From an uncultured Draconibacterium sp. (GTDB lineage Bacteria; Bacteroidota; Bacteroidia; Bacteroidales; Prolixibacteraceae), in contig NZ_OY771649.1 of the NCBI RefSeq assembly GCF_963674925.1, positions 1,918,233-1,982,232 of the forward strand: a stretch of DNA of 64,000 nt. Reading direction: 5' to 3'. Shown piece after piece: positions 34,928-43,243 of this stretch. The notes below the pieces were generated by a model, which searched no databases, had not been told where the DNA came from, and saw only the letters and a list, made by a program, of their open reading frames with translations. Both the position numbers and the translations under genes were made by a program. Position 1 is the first letter of the stretch. Each line of letters begins with the position of its first letter.

Positions 34928-35617
34928 ATGAAAAAAGCAACTTTCACTGTAATTCTTATTCTTGTGTCCATCATCAGCTTTGGACAATACCTTGACAATC
35001 AATTCTATTTTCGTTTCGGCTATTCAAGTCCTTCGTGGAAACAATTCGGATTGGAAGAACAAGACTGGAATGACCTGGGTATTACTTCAAAGGCAGGAGC
35101 CAATTTTGAATTGGGATCGATTTTTCTAATGAAACGCATTATAAACCGCAATGATATGGCGCTTGGGATAAATGTCGACTACCTGTATACCGTTTTCCAC
35201 AATTATGCGAATGAAGATGATGTGGATGGCGGGAGCCTGGGAATTCTTCGTGCCGGATCGAAAATTGGTCCATCATTCACTTACAGTCCGGTCGATAAAT
35301 TAGAATTCGATGTTTACACAAAATTAGATTTCGCATGGGCTACGGGAGCGGTAATCTATTATTCGGATATGATTGACGATGCCGAAGATTTTTTTCTGGG
35401 AAAGGCGGATTTTGGATTTTCAACCGGGTTAAACATTCGATACGGAATATTGATGCTTGGTGTGGAGTTTAACACCATCAGCTCTGAATTGGAAAGCGAT
35501 GATTATCCCGGCACTTATCTGCAACAATACGTTGATGCGGAGTTTTCGGATACAATGGGGGCCGAGAAAAAATCGAAACTTCCGTGTACCAATTTTACAA
35601 TTGGCCTGAGTTTCTAG
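34928..35617 (+). CDS. Outer-membrane beta-barrel protein of unknown function
   Basis: 229 residues. Signal peptide about 1-19 (VSIISFGQ); the mature part alternates amphipathic strands with acidic turns and ends in ...CTNFTIGLSF, a C-terminal aromatic as expected for an outer-membrane barrel (8-10 strands by length). No plug or catalytic motif. A strong terminator follows. It looks monocistronic. Confidence 0.68.
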   Translation: MKKATFTVILILVSIISFGQYLDNQFYFRFGYSSPSWKQFGLEEQDWNDLGITSKAGANFELGSIFLMKRIINRNDMALGINVDYLYTVFHNYANEDDVDGGSLGILRAGSKIGPSFTYSPVDKLEFDVYTKLDFAWATGAVIYYSDMIDDAEDFFLGKADFGFSTGLNIRYGILMLGVEFNTISSELESDDYPGTYLQQYVDAEFSDTMGAEKKSKLPCTNFTIGLSF

Positions 35618-35642
35618 ATTAGTTACCAATAACTTAACATGA

Positions 35643-35677
35643 AACCGCTCTGCATTAACTGTGCAGAGCGGTTTTTT
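35643..35677 (+). terminator. Terminator after the outer-membrane barrel gene
   Basis: AACCGCTCTGCA (35643-35654) pairs with TGCAGAGCGGTT (35661-35672, one bulged base in the loop), then a T run. Confidence 0.9.
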
Positions 35678-35786
35678 ATTTCCGCCACTCCCCTGCCTTT
35701 TTAAACATTTGTTTTAGCAACCTCGCTAAATCGAGGTTTTTCCAACCTAACAATCTGGTTTTCATAGAAATAATATTCCACCAACC

Positions 35787-35850
35787 ATTGTATTTAAGAT
35801 ACAATAGTTGTAAATTGCATTAAAGACTTTTATGTCTTTATTTATTTTTG
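35787..35850 (+). promoter_or_regulatory. Promoter with two inverted repeats upstream of the 35875 gene
   Basis: -7 box TATTTTTG at 35843-35850. Upstream are ATTGTAT-N5-ATACAAT (35787-35805) and AAAGAC-N6-GTCTTT (about 35822-35839). The second sits between the -33 and -7 regions, where a repressor would act. Confidence 0.5.
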
Positions 35851-35874
35851 CAATCAATAATCCAAAAGCGCAAC

Positions 35875-36465
35875 ATGAAAACAAAGATCTTATTTTTAAC
35901 AATGTTTGTATTATTCGCTGTAGCAGCGGTAGATGCAAGTGCCACTGATCTCCCGAAAATGGAGATTTCGCAAAATGGAAATGAAACTGCCCTGCTGGCA
36001 TTCAACTCCAACGTTCCCAAAACTTTCGAAATTACGGTTACCAATGAAAACAACTCGATCGTATTCTTTCACAAAGCCACAAAAAAGCTAGCCAGTTACA
36101 ACGAAAATCTTGATTTTTCGACATTAGGCGATGGCACTTACTGCATTTGTATTAATTACGGCAACCAAAGTTTAAACAACAAAATAACGGTTGGTGACAA
36201 TAAAATTAGCACCGAGAATGTACAACATTTGTACGAACCGTATATGCAACTTGATGACGATAAGCTGAATATTTCATTTTTAAATACAGCAAAAAAAGGT
36301 GTTTTCCTGAACATTTATAAAAACGGCGAACACGTAAACGGGTATAACCTGGGTAAAAAATTAACGATACATAAATGCTACGACATATCGAACTTATCGA
36401 GCGGTGAATACCGCGTTGTAGTAACTGATGATTTTAAAGATCATATTTTTACTTTACGGAAATAG
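35875..36465 (+). CDS. Secreted beta-sandwich protein of unknown function
   Basis: 196 residues. Signal peptide about 1-22 (FAVAAVDASATD) and two similar beta-rich halves, each ending in a YxxxxDFSTLGDGTYCICIN or YDISNLSSGEYRVVVTDD type strand, which recalls the DUF3244-like or Por-secretion C-terminal folds of Bacteroidota. ATG 35875 follows the -7 box by 24 bp; the earlier in-frame start at 35848 overlaps the box and is rejected. Exported, probably periplasmic or surface-located. Confidence 0.68.
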   Translation: MKTKILFLTMFVLFAVAAVDASATDLPKMEISQNGNETALLAFNSNVPKTFEITVTNENNSIVFFHKATKKLASYNENLDFSTLGDGTYCICINYGNQSLNNKITVGDNKISTENVQHLYEPYMQLDDDKLNISFLNTAKKGVFLNIYKNGEHVNGYNLGKKLTIHKCYDISNLSSGEYRVVVTDDFKDHIFTLRK

Positions 36466-36490
36466 CGTAAATTTTTTAGTTAACTGCTTA

Positions 36491-36520
36491 ACCACCCGGT
36501 TTCCCCCGGGTGGTTTTTTT
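36491..36520 (+). terminator. Terminator after the 35875 gene
   Basis: ACCACCCG pairs with CGGGTGGT, followed by seven T. Confidence 0.9.
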
Positions 36521-36535
36521 GTTTTGTCATCTTCT

Positions 36536-36566
36536 TTTGAAATGAAAAGTTCCTTGTCTACCTTTG
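36536..36566 (+). promoter_or_regulatory. tex promoter
   Basis: -33 TTTG (36536-36539), 19-bp spacer, -7 TACCTTTG (36559-36566): a full match to the Bacteroidota housekeeping promoter. The ATG follows 19 bases later. Confidence 0.8.
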
Positions 36567-36585
36567 CGATTCAAGAAAACGAAAT

Positions 36586-38721
36586 ATGCAAAACAAAACC
36601 ATAGATCTTATTGCCCGTAACCTGGGATTGAATACTACTCAGGTTTTAAACACCATAAATCTGCTGAATGAAGGAGCTACTGTTCCATTTATTTCGCGCT
36701 ACCGAAAAGAGCGCACCGGCAGTCTCGACGAAGTGCAGGTGCTTCAAATTAAAGAGCAAAATGATAAATATGCAGAACTTGCCAAACGCAAGGAAACAAT
36801 ACTAAAGACCATTGATGAACAGGGACAGTTGACCCCGGATCTTAAATCGCGAATCGAAGATTGTTTTGATTCGGTTGAACTGGAGGATATTTACCTGCCC
36901 TACAAACCGAAGCGCCGCACCAAAGCCACCATCGCCCGCGAAAAAGGCCTGGAGCCATTGGCAAAGATTATAATGAAACAGCTGGAGCGAGATCCTGAAT
37001 ACCGGGCCAACCAGTTTTTAAACGACGAAGTACCTTCAGTAGAAGAAGCACTTTCAGGGGCCCGCGATATAATTGCCGAGTGGGTAAGCGAAAACGAACG
37101 TGCCCGGAATATTGTTCGAAAAGGTTTTGATCTTGGAGCTTACATCACATCAAAACTTATAAAAGGAAAAGAAGAAGAGGCAGCTAAATACCGCGACTAT
37201 TTTGACTGGAGCGAACCGCTGAAAAAGTGTCCTTCGCACCGTTTGCTGGCCATGCGCCGTGGCGAAAACGAAGGATTTCTGCGTGTTTCCATTTCGCCGG
37301 ACGAAGAGCGGGTACTGGAAAACCTCGAACGTTTTTTTGTAAAAGGAAACAACGACAGCGCGGAGCAGGTAGCACTTGCCGTAAAAGACAGTTTGAAACG
37401 CCTCATCCGGCCGTCGATTGAAACGGAATTCGCCAAATTATCGAAAGAAAAAGCCGATACCGAAGCGATAAACGTTTTTACCGAAAACCTGAAACAGTTG
37501 CTATTGGCTCCACCACTGGGGCAAAAACGAACGCTTGCCATCGATCCCGGTTACCGCACAGGCTGTAAAGTAGTTTGTTTGGATGAACAGGGAAACCTGT
37601 TACACAACGAAAACATTTACCCGCACAAACCTCAGGAAGAAAAAAAGATGGCGGCCAAAAAAATTTCTTCGATGGTGGAAGTGTACCAAATTGATGCCAT
37701 TGCCATTGGAAACGGAACGGCCAGCCGCGAAACTGAAGCTTTTATCAAAAAGCTACGTTACAATCGCGAAGTGCGTGTTTATGTGGTGAGTGAAGATGGT
37801 GCTTCGGTGTATTCCGCCTCATCAGTTGCCCGCCAGGAATTTCCGCAGTATGATGTAACCGTGCGTGGAGCCATTTCAATTGGCCGCCGTTTGATGGATC
37901 CACTGGCCGAGCTGGTAAAAATCGATCCAAAAAGTATTGGCGTTGGACAGTACCAGCACGATGTTGATCAGAAAAATTTGAAAAGCAGTCTCGATTCAGT
38001 GGTTGAACTCAGTGTAAATTCGGTTGGCGTAAATTTAAATACCGCAAGCAAACACCTGCTAACTTACATCTCGGGGCTTGGCCCGCAGTTGGCCGAAAAC
38101 ATTACCACTTTCCGAAAAGAAAACGGCATATTCGAATCGCGCGATGCCCTGAAAAAAGTACCGCGAATGGGGCCAAAAGCTTTTGAACAGGCTGCCGGAT
38201 TCTTACGTATCCCTGATGCAAAAAATCCACTGGATAACTCAGGAGTGCATCCGGAATCGTATAATATCGTGTCGAAAATTGCCAAAGACCTTAAATGCGA
38301 GGTAAAAGACCTGATCAGAAATGAAGAGCTGATCTCGAAAATTGACTTTAAAAATTATGTGACAGCCGAAGTAGGCCTCCCTACCCTAACCGACATAAAA
38401 AATGAGTTACTAAAACCGGGCCGCGATCCACGAAAACCAATCAAGATTTTTGAATTTGCCGATGGTATTTTCAACATCACCGATTTGCAGGTTGACATGG
38501 TACTACCCGGAATTGTGAACAACATTACCAAGTTTGGGGCTTTTGTTGACGTGGGTATTAAAGAGTCAGGACTGATACATATTTCGGAAATGGCCGATCG
38601 TTTTATTTCCGATCCCAACGAAATTGTAAAATTGCATCAACACGTAAAAGTGCGGGTGAAAGAATTGGACATTCCACGCAAACGTATTCAGTTATCATTA
38701 AAAGGAGTTGAACAGGAATAA
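36586..38721 (+). CDS. tex: Tex-family transcription accessory protein
   Basis: 711 residues. Tex N-terminal helical domain (VPFISRYRKERTGSLDEVQV), YqgF/RuvC-like domain near 320-440 (LAIDPGYRTGCKVVCLDE), helix-hairpin-helix pair near 490-560 (LNTASKHLLTYISGLGPQLAENI) and a C-terminal S1 RNA-binding domain near 635-705. It binds RNA/DNA and influences transcription; the exact role is unsettled. The next gene's ATG abuts its stop codon, so they are coupled. Confidence 0.95.
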   Translation: MQNKTIDLIARNLGLNTTQVLNTINLLNEGATVPFISRYRKERTGSLDEVQVLQIKEQNDKYAELAKRKETILKTIDEQGQLTPDLKSRIEDCFDSVELEDIYLPYKPKRRTKATIAREKGLEPLAKIIMKQLERDPEYRANQFLNDEVPSVEEALSGARDIIAEWVSENERARNIVRKGFDLGAYITSKLIKGKEEEAAKYRDYFDWSEPLKKCPSHRLLAMRRGENEGFLRVSISPDEERVLENLERFFVKGNNDSAEQVALAVKDSLKRLIRPSIETEFAKLSKEKADTEAINVFTENLKQLLLAPPLGQKRTLAIDPGYRTGCKVVCLDEQGNLLHNENIYPHKPQEEKKMAAKKISSMVEVYQIDAIAIGNGTASRETEAFIKKLRYNREVRVYVVSEDGASVYSASSVARQEFPQYDVTVRGAISIGRRLMDPLAELVKIDPKSIGVGQYQHDVDQKNLKSSLDSVVELSVNSVGVNLNTASKHLLTYISGLGPQLAENITTFRKENGIFESRDALKKVPRMGPKAFEQAAGFLRIPDAKNPLDNSGVHPESYNIVSKIAKDLKCEVKDLIRNEELISKIDFKNYVTAEVGLPTLTDIKNELLKPGRDPRKPIKIFEFADGIFNITDLQVDMVLPGIVNNITKFGAFVDVGIKESGLIHISEMADRFISDPNEIVKLHQHVKVRVKELDIPRKRIQLSLKGVEQE

Positions 38722-39429
38722 ATGAAAAGAACGACCAAAATACTTGCTCTTCTTTTCTTGAGTGCCTTTCTGTTTTCGTGCGCTTCAAAAAGCACTAGCA
38801 ACCACCGGAATCCATATAATCTGCCACTTTTAAATACGGTAAAAGAATACAAAACTCAGGTTGCAGAAAATCCGGAAATGGAATTGGTTGACCTGGAAAA
38901 GAAGCTAAACAATGTGGTGCTCGACATTCGTTACGCCACCAACAATAATTTTACGAAAGAAGTAATTTACCAATCGCCAAAAGCCTTTGCTCGAAAACCT
39001 GTGGCAGCGGCTTTAAAATTGGTACAGGATTCGCTGGCATCACTAAATCTTGGCTTAAAAGTTTACGATGCCTATCGTCCGTATGCCGCAACACTTAAGT
39101 TTTATGAGGTGTACCCTGATCCCGATTTTGTTGCCAGCCCGAAAACCGGCTCCCGCCATAACCGGGGTTGTGCTGTTGATGTTTCGTTGGTGAATTTAAC
39201 TACCAAGCAAGAACTTGAAATGCCCACAGCATTTGATGATTTTTCTGAAAAAGCGCATTCTGATTATACCGATCTGCCGGAAGTAGCTATCCAGAACCGC
39301 ACCATTTTAATTGGCGTTATGTCTCATTTTGGATTTTCAGTGATTTCTTCTGAATGGTGGCATTTTGATTTTGTCGGCTGGGAAGATTTTCCGTTAATGG
39401 ATCTTTCGTTTGAAGAGCTTACGAAGTAG
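38722..39429 (+). CDS. D-alanyl-D-alanine dipeptidase (VanX/DdpX-like, M15D), lipoprotein
   Basis: 235 residues. Lipoprotein signal LSAFLFSC. The M15D zinc site is visible as SRHNRGCAVDVS (His and Asp ligands) and EWWHFDF (third ligand and catalytic Glu), with VYDAYRPYAA upstream. It hydrolyses D-Ala-D-Ala and probably serves peptidoglycan recycling in the periplasm rather than vancomycin resistance, since no vanHA genes are present. It starts directly after the tex stop codon and overlaps the convergent PspC gene by 11 bp. Confidence 0.9.
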   Translation: MKRTTKILALLFLSAFLFSCASKSTSNHRNPYNLPLLNTVKEYKTQVAENPEMELVDLEKKLNNVVLDIRYATNNNFTKEVIYQSPKAFARKPVAAALKLVQDSLASLNLGLKVYDAYRPYAATLKFYEVYPDPDFVASPKTGSRHNRGCAVDVSLVNLTTKQELEMPTAFDDFSEKAHSDYTDLPEVAIQNRTILIGVMSHFGFSVISSEWWHFDFVGWEDFPLMDLSFEELTK

Positions 39430-39640
39430 TTTCCGAATTATACGGATTAACGGGTTTTTCAGGCGTTACAATCCAGAAAATAATATAAACCAACAAGCCT
39501 GGAAATCCGGCAGAGAAAAGCGATAGCAGCACATAAATCAGTCGAACCAAAACTACATCAATCGAGAAGTATTCGGCGAAACCCGCCAAAACACCACCCA
39601 GCACTCTGTTTCGCGAACGATATAAACGATCTGCTGCCAT
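39419..39640 (-). CDS. PspC-domain small membrane protein
   Basis: 73 residues covering one PspC domain: LYRSRNRVLGGVLAGFAEYFSIDVVLVRLIYVLL, followed by a second hydrophobic helix. Stand-alone PspC proteins are usual in Bacteroidota; a stress-related membrane role is known only for the enterobacterial Psp system. Its end overlaps the end of the dipeptidase gene. Confidence 0.85.
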   Translation of the reverse strand: MAADRLYRSRNRVLGGVLAGFAEYFSIDVVLVRLIYVLLSLFSAGFPGLLVYIIFWIVTPEKPVNPYNSETTS

Positions 39641-39685
39641 TGCAATTCAATTTATCTCTTGCTGAATTAATCAGCACATTTTAAT

Positions 39686-39937
39686 CTACTCCTCGTCGTC
39701 TTCTGCCAGTAGTTCTTCGTTTTCAAACTCCTTTTCCAAAAACTCTTCCGCTGCTTCAACCAACTCCGAAATCAACTTTTCGTCTCCCGGCTCGCCATCC
39801 ATCCAATGAATTTCCTGGTTGTTCCAGAAATCATCGATATCTGCTTCTACAATAAAACGTGGTGTTTCGGTGTGAACCACAAAAATAGTATCAGGAGTTT
39901 CCTGCGAATTGTCGGCTAATAAAAACTTTGGTAACAT
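39686..39937 (-). CDS. Small acidic cytoplasmic protein of unknown function
   Basis: 83 residues, strongly acidic (tail EKEFENEELLAEDDEE). Core MLPKFLLADNSQETPDTIFVVHTETPRFIVEADIDDFWNN looks like a conserved Bacteroidota small protein. ATG 39937 is favoured over 40120: a TAATTTCG -7-like box on the - strand (39965-39972) lies just upstream, and the longer N terminus has no family character. Confidence 0.68.
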   Translation of the reverse strand: MLPKFLLADNSQETPDTIFVVHTETPRFIVEADIDDFWNNQEIHWMDGEPGDEKLISELVEAAEEFLEKEFENEELLAEDDEE

Positions 39938-40273
39938 GATTAATTGCTTTTTAAGTTGTTTACGCGAAATTACGACAAAAACCAATCGGTTTCGATATTC
40001 TTTAAAAAGAATTTGAAAAGCAGGCTTCAAATCATGATCTGCCCCATCCCGTCCGACACACCGCCACAAAAGATGACCTTTCTCAGGATTTAATAACATT
40101 TTAAAAATAAAAACCCTCATTTTTTAGCAAATTGAACAGTATTGCTATTTTTAGCTCAATTTTTGAAACGAGCATACAATAATGCCTTCTATCCGAAGCA
40201 AGGTGTTGGGCGATGCGGGTTTCAAAAGTTACCTTTTGAAATAACAATTCAACGTATAAAAAAACTGCAAATA
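39938..40273. other. Divergent intergenic region between the acidic protein and agcS
   Basis: Contains the -7-like box at 39965-39972 (- strand), a TATTTTTA box near 40146 and a TACCTTTT box near 40230 (+ strand) for agcS. The GC-richer patch 40020-40090 shows no convincing reading frame. No RNA element recognised. Confidence 0.35.
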
Positions 40274-42004
40274 ATGAACAAACTCAATGAGATTCTTTCG
40301 ACCATCGACGGCCATATTGGAGGCTCGCAATGGTTTGTATTTTTATTACTCGGAACGGGTATCTTTTTTACCATTTACCTGAAATTCCCACAGTTCCGTT
40401 ACCTAAAACATTCGCTGCGAATTGTAAGGGGAAAATTCGACAAAGAAGGCGACGTAGGCGACACTTCGCACTTTCAGGCCTTAACAACAGCCTTGTCGGG
40501 AACAGTGGGAACCGGAAACATTGCAGGGGTGGCACTGGCCATTCACCTGGGCGGGCCGGCAGCACTTTTCTGGATGCTGATGACGGCAGCATTGGGTATG
40601 ACCACCAAGTTTGTGGAAGTTACGCTGTCGCACAAATACCGCGACAAAGCTGCCGACGGAACAATTGCCGGGGGTCCCATGTATTTCATGAAAAAACGCC
40701 TGAACATTCCCTTAAAAAACAATAAAATTTTAAAAACCGGAACTTTGCTCGGAGGACTTTTTGCTGTTGCAACCATCCTTTCATCGTTTGGTACCGGAAA
40801 CCTCCCACAAATTAACAGTATCTCCAACTCGCTGTTCGAGACTTTTGGCATCAACCACATGGTAACTGGCGGTGTTTTGGCCGTATTGCTTGGGCTGGTA
40901 ATTGTTGGCGGAATTAAACGTATTGCCAATGTTACCTCGAAACTGGTACCGCTGATGGCCATCGTTTATTTTATCGGTGCGATGGCTGTAATCACTTACA
41001 ATTACGATAATATTATACCGTCTATTGTTGCCATTTTCGGAGACGTTTTTAACGGTTCGGCAGCTGTTGGCGGCTTTTTAGGTGGAAGCATTGCTTTTGC
41101 TTTTAACCGGGGTGTAAACCGTGGATTGTTCTCGAACGAGGCAGGTCAGGGATCGGCGCCAATCGCCCACGCCGCTGCACGTGCACACGAGCCGGTTTCT
41201 GAGGGTTTGGTTGCATTACTGGAACCATTTATTGATACCATTATCATTTGTTCTTTAACCGGACTGGTACTGTTATCGTCGGGCGTTTGGACGGAGAAAC
41301 ACCAGAACCTTTTTCAGGAAACCGATATTGTTGTGCTCGACGGAAACTATTCGGAAGCCATAGAAAGCGATGTACATCAGTTACATAACTATCTGGTTGG
41401 GAAAGCTGATTTGCCCATGTTCAACAATAGTCTCCAGGTGCAGAACGGAGAAATTATCGACCAACCAACAATTTTGCACGCCCGTTCGGTAGCCGAAGAC
41501 ATTCGCGTTTTTGTGGATAATCAGCCTTATTCGGGTGAAATAAAAGTTACCGGCGGAAAGATCGACAGAAGTCCCGACAGCCCGAACCCAAAGGGTCTGG
41601 CTCTGGATGGAAAATCGTTGATGCACAGTGCGCCGCTTACCACCATTGCCTTTACGCGCAGCTGGTTTGGCGACTACGGAAAATACATTGTTTCAATCGG
41701 CCTGTTGATGTTTGCTTTCTCAACTGCCATCAGTTGGTCGTATTACGGTGGCCGTGCAGTTACCTATTTATTTGGCGTTAAAGCCGAAGTTTGGTACCGT
41801 GTGGTTTATGTAATCGGATTCTTTTTGGCGTCGTTTACCGACACAACAATTATCTGGACATTATCGGGAATTACCATTGCCTTAATGACCATTCCTAACC
41901 TTATCGGTATCCTCTCTCTTTCAAAAGAAATGAAGAGTGAGGTAAAATTATTCTGGGTGGAATATGGCAAACGTTTCCCGGGAGAGAAAGTACCAAAAGG
42001 ATAG
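40274..42004 (+). CDS. Sodium:alanine/glycine symporter (AgcS) with a large extra loop
   Basis: 576 residues, inner membrane. Family motifs: FQALTTALSGTVGTGNIAGVALAIHLGGPAALFWMLM, GGPMYFMKKRL and NRGVNRGLFSNEAGQGSAPIAHAAA. Transport is Na+-coupled uptake of alanine, glycine or D-alanine. About 120 residues (roughly 340-463) between two membrane segments form a hydrophilic insert with IRVFVDNQPYSGEIKVTGGKIDRS, absent from usual AgcS proteins of 450-500 residues. ATG 40274 starts at the family N terminus (MNKLNEILSTIDGHI). Confidence 0.9.
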   Translation: MNKLNEILSTIDGHIGGSQWFVFLLLGTGIFFTIYLKFPQFRYLKHSLRIVRGKFDKEGDVGDTSHFQALTTALSGTVGTGNIAGVALAIHLGGPAALFWMLMTAALGMTTKFVEVTLSHKYRDKAADGTIAGGPMYFMKKRLNIPLKNNKILKTGTLLGGLFAVATILSSFGTGNLPQINSISNSLFETFGINHMVTGGVLAVLLGLVIVGGIKRIANVTSKLVPLMAIVYFIGAMAVITYNYDNIIPSIVAIFGDVFNGSAAVGGFLGGSIAFAFNRGVNRGLFSNEAGQGSAPIAHAAARAHEPVSEGLVALLEPFIDTIIICSLTGLVLLSSGVWTEKHQNLFQETDIVVLDGNYSEAIESDVHQLHNYLVGKADLPMFNNSLQVQNGEIIDQPTILHARSVAEDIRVFVDNQPYSGEIKVTGGKIDRSPDSPNPKGLALDGKSLMHSAPLTTIAFTRSWFGDYGKYIVSIGLLMFAFSTAISWSYYGGRAVTYLFGVKAEVWYRVVYVIGFFLASFTDTTIIWTLSGITIALMTIPNLIGILSLSKEMKSEVKLFWVEYGKRFPGEKVPKG

Positions 42005-42040
42005 TGTAATAAAAAAACATCCTTGGTTTTATTAACAGAA

Positions 42041-42078
42041 AAGGATGTCATCTTTCATATAGATGACATCCTTTTTCA
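42041..42078 (+). terminator. Terminator after agcS
   Basis: AAGGATGTCATCT (42041-42053) pairs with AGATGACATCCTT (42061-42073), followed by TTT. Confidence 0.9.
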
Positions 42079-42106
42079 ATATGAAGAAAATTACGACATT
42101 TGATTT

Positions 42107-43144
42107 ATGAATAGATCAATCCTGTCACTTAGTTTTCTTCTTCTACTAGTTACGAGTTGCCACCAAAAGAATAGCATAAACTTCAAGCTTGTTTCCGAAA
42201 GCTACATTTCCGATACAACGCAATATGCCCAGTGCCATGCCTCAACAATTATTGAAACTGAGAACGGGCTTTTGGTATCGTTTTTTGGAGGTCCGTACGA
42301 ACGACATCCGGAGGTTAGCATATACACAGCTGCTTTTGAACACGGACAAAGGCAAAAACCACAAAAAGTAGCTGACGGCAAAGCTGATACAACGTCGTTC
42401 CCAACGTGGAATCCGGTTTTGTTCAGAAGTGCAAACAATCAAATTGATCTATTCTATAAAGTCGGCCCCAGCCCAAACGATTGGTGGGGAATGGTAATGC
42501 ATTCGTCTGACGAAGGGAAATCATGGTCGTCACCTGAAAAATTACCGGAAGGAATTCTTGGTCCGATCCGGAATAAACCGATTCAACTGTCGTCGGGTGT
42601 GATTCTCAGCCCATCAAGCACCGAAGAAACGCACGAACTTTGGAAAGCGCACATTGAGCGATCAACAGACGGTGGACAGACCTGGACAATAATAGCCATT
42701 CCTTCACCCGACTCTGTAAAAGTTATACAACCCACTTTGCTTGTTTATTCCGATCAACGAATTCAGGCACTTTTAAGAAGCAACCAAAATGTTGTTATGG
42801 AGAGCTGGTCGAGTGATGAAGGAAAAACATGGTCGGAAGTTCAGCCAACAACAATCCCCCATCCCAATTCGGGAATTGATGCGATCACGCTGCAATCGGG
42901 ATCAAAATTGCTGGTAAACAATCCGCTGCCAAGTGGCAATTCGTGGGAGGCCGGACGAAACAAACTCGATCTTTATTATTCCACCGATGGAAAATCGTGG
43001 GAAAACAATATGCATTTAGAAGATGAACCGGAAGGTGAATTCAGTTATCCGTGTATTATTCAAACAACTGATGGATTAATTCACATCACTTATACTTATA
43101 ACCGGCAGCAGATTAAACATGTAGTTTTAAGTGCTGTTAATTAG
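42107..43144 (+). CDS. Sialidase/BNR-repeat-family lipoprotein
   Basis: 345 residues. Lipoprotein signal (LLLLVTSC, C17). Six-bladed propeller of the BNR_2 type: HASTIIETENGLLVSFFGG, Asp boxes SSDEGKSWSSP, STDGGQTWTI, SSDEGKTWSEV and STDGKSWENN, and DGLIHITYTYNR at the end. Such proteins are annotated exo-alpha-sialidase, but the sialidase Arg triad is not obvious, so another glycosidase or lyase activity is possible. Separate from the other glycan genes. Confidence 0.8.
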   Translation: MNRSILSLSFLLLLVTSCHQKNSINFKLVSESYISDTTQYAQCHASTIIETENGLLVSFFGGPYERHPEVSIYTAAFEHGQRQKPQKVADGKADTTSFPTWNPVLFRSANNQIDLFYKVGPSPNDWWGMVMHSSDEGKSWSSPEKLPEGILGPIRNKPIQLSSGVILSPSSTEETHELWKAHIERSTDGGQTWTIIAIPSPDSVKVIQPTLLVYSDQRIQALLRSNQNVVMESWSSDEGKTWSEVQPTTIPHPNSGIDAITLQSGSKLLVNNPLPSGNSWEAGRNKLDLYYSTDGKSWENNMHLEDEPEGEFSYPCIIQTTDGLIHITYTYNRQQIKHVVLSAVN

Positions 43145-43192
43145 AAATCTATTCATCCCAAATTGCCTCTCAAAAGTCTGCTGGTGAAAAAC

Positions 43193-43223
43193 TTTGTACT
43201 CTAAACTCCTAACACTATTTTTG
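43193..43223 (+). promoter_or_regulatory. mutS2 promoter
   Basis: -33 TTTG (43193-43196), 19-bp spacer, -7 TATTTTTG (43216-43223), 20 bases before the ATG. Confidence 0.8.
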
Positions 43224-43243
43224 CAGCTGATTAAGAAAAGGCT

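Noticed and set aside
38722..39429. Vancomycin-resistance vanX
   Set aside because: No vanH/vanA partner. The gene is coupled to tex, and the lipoprotein signal fits cell-wall recycling.
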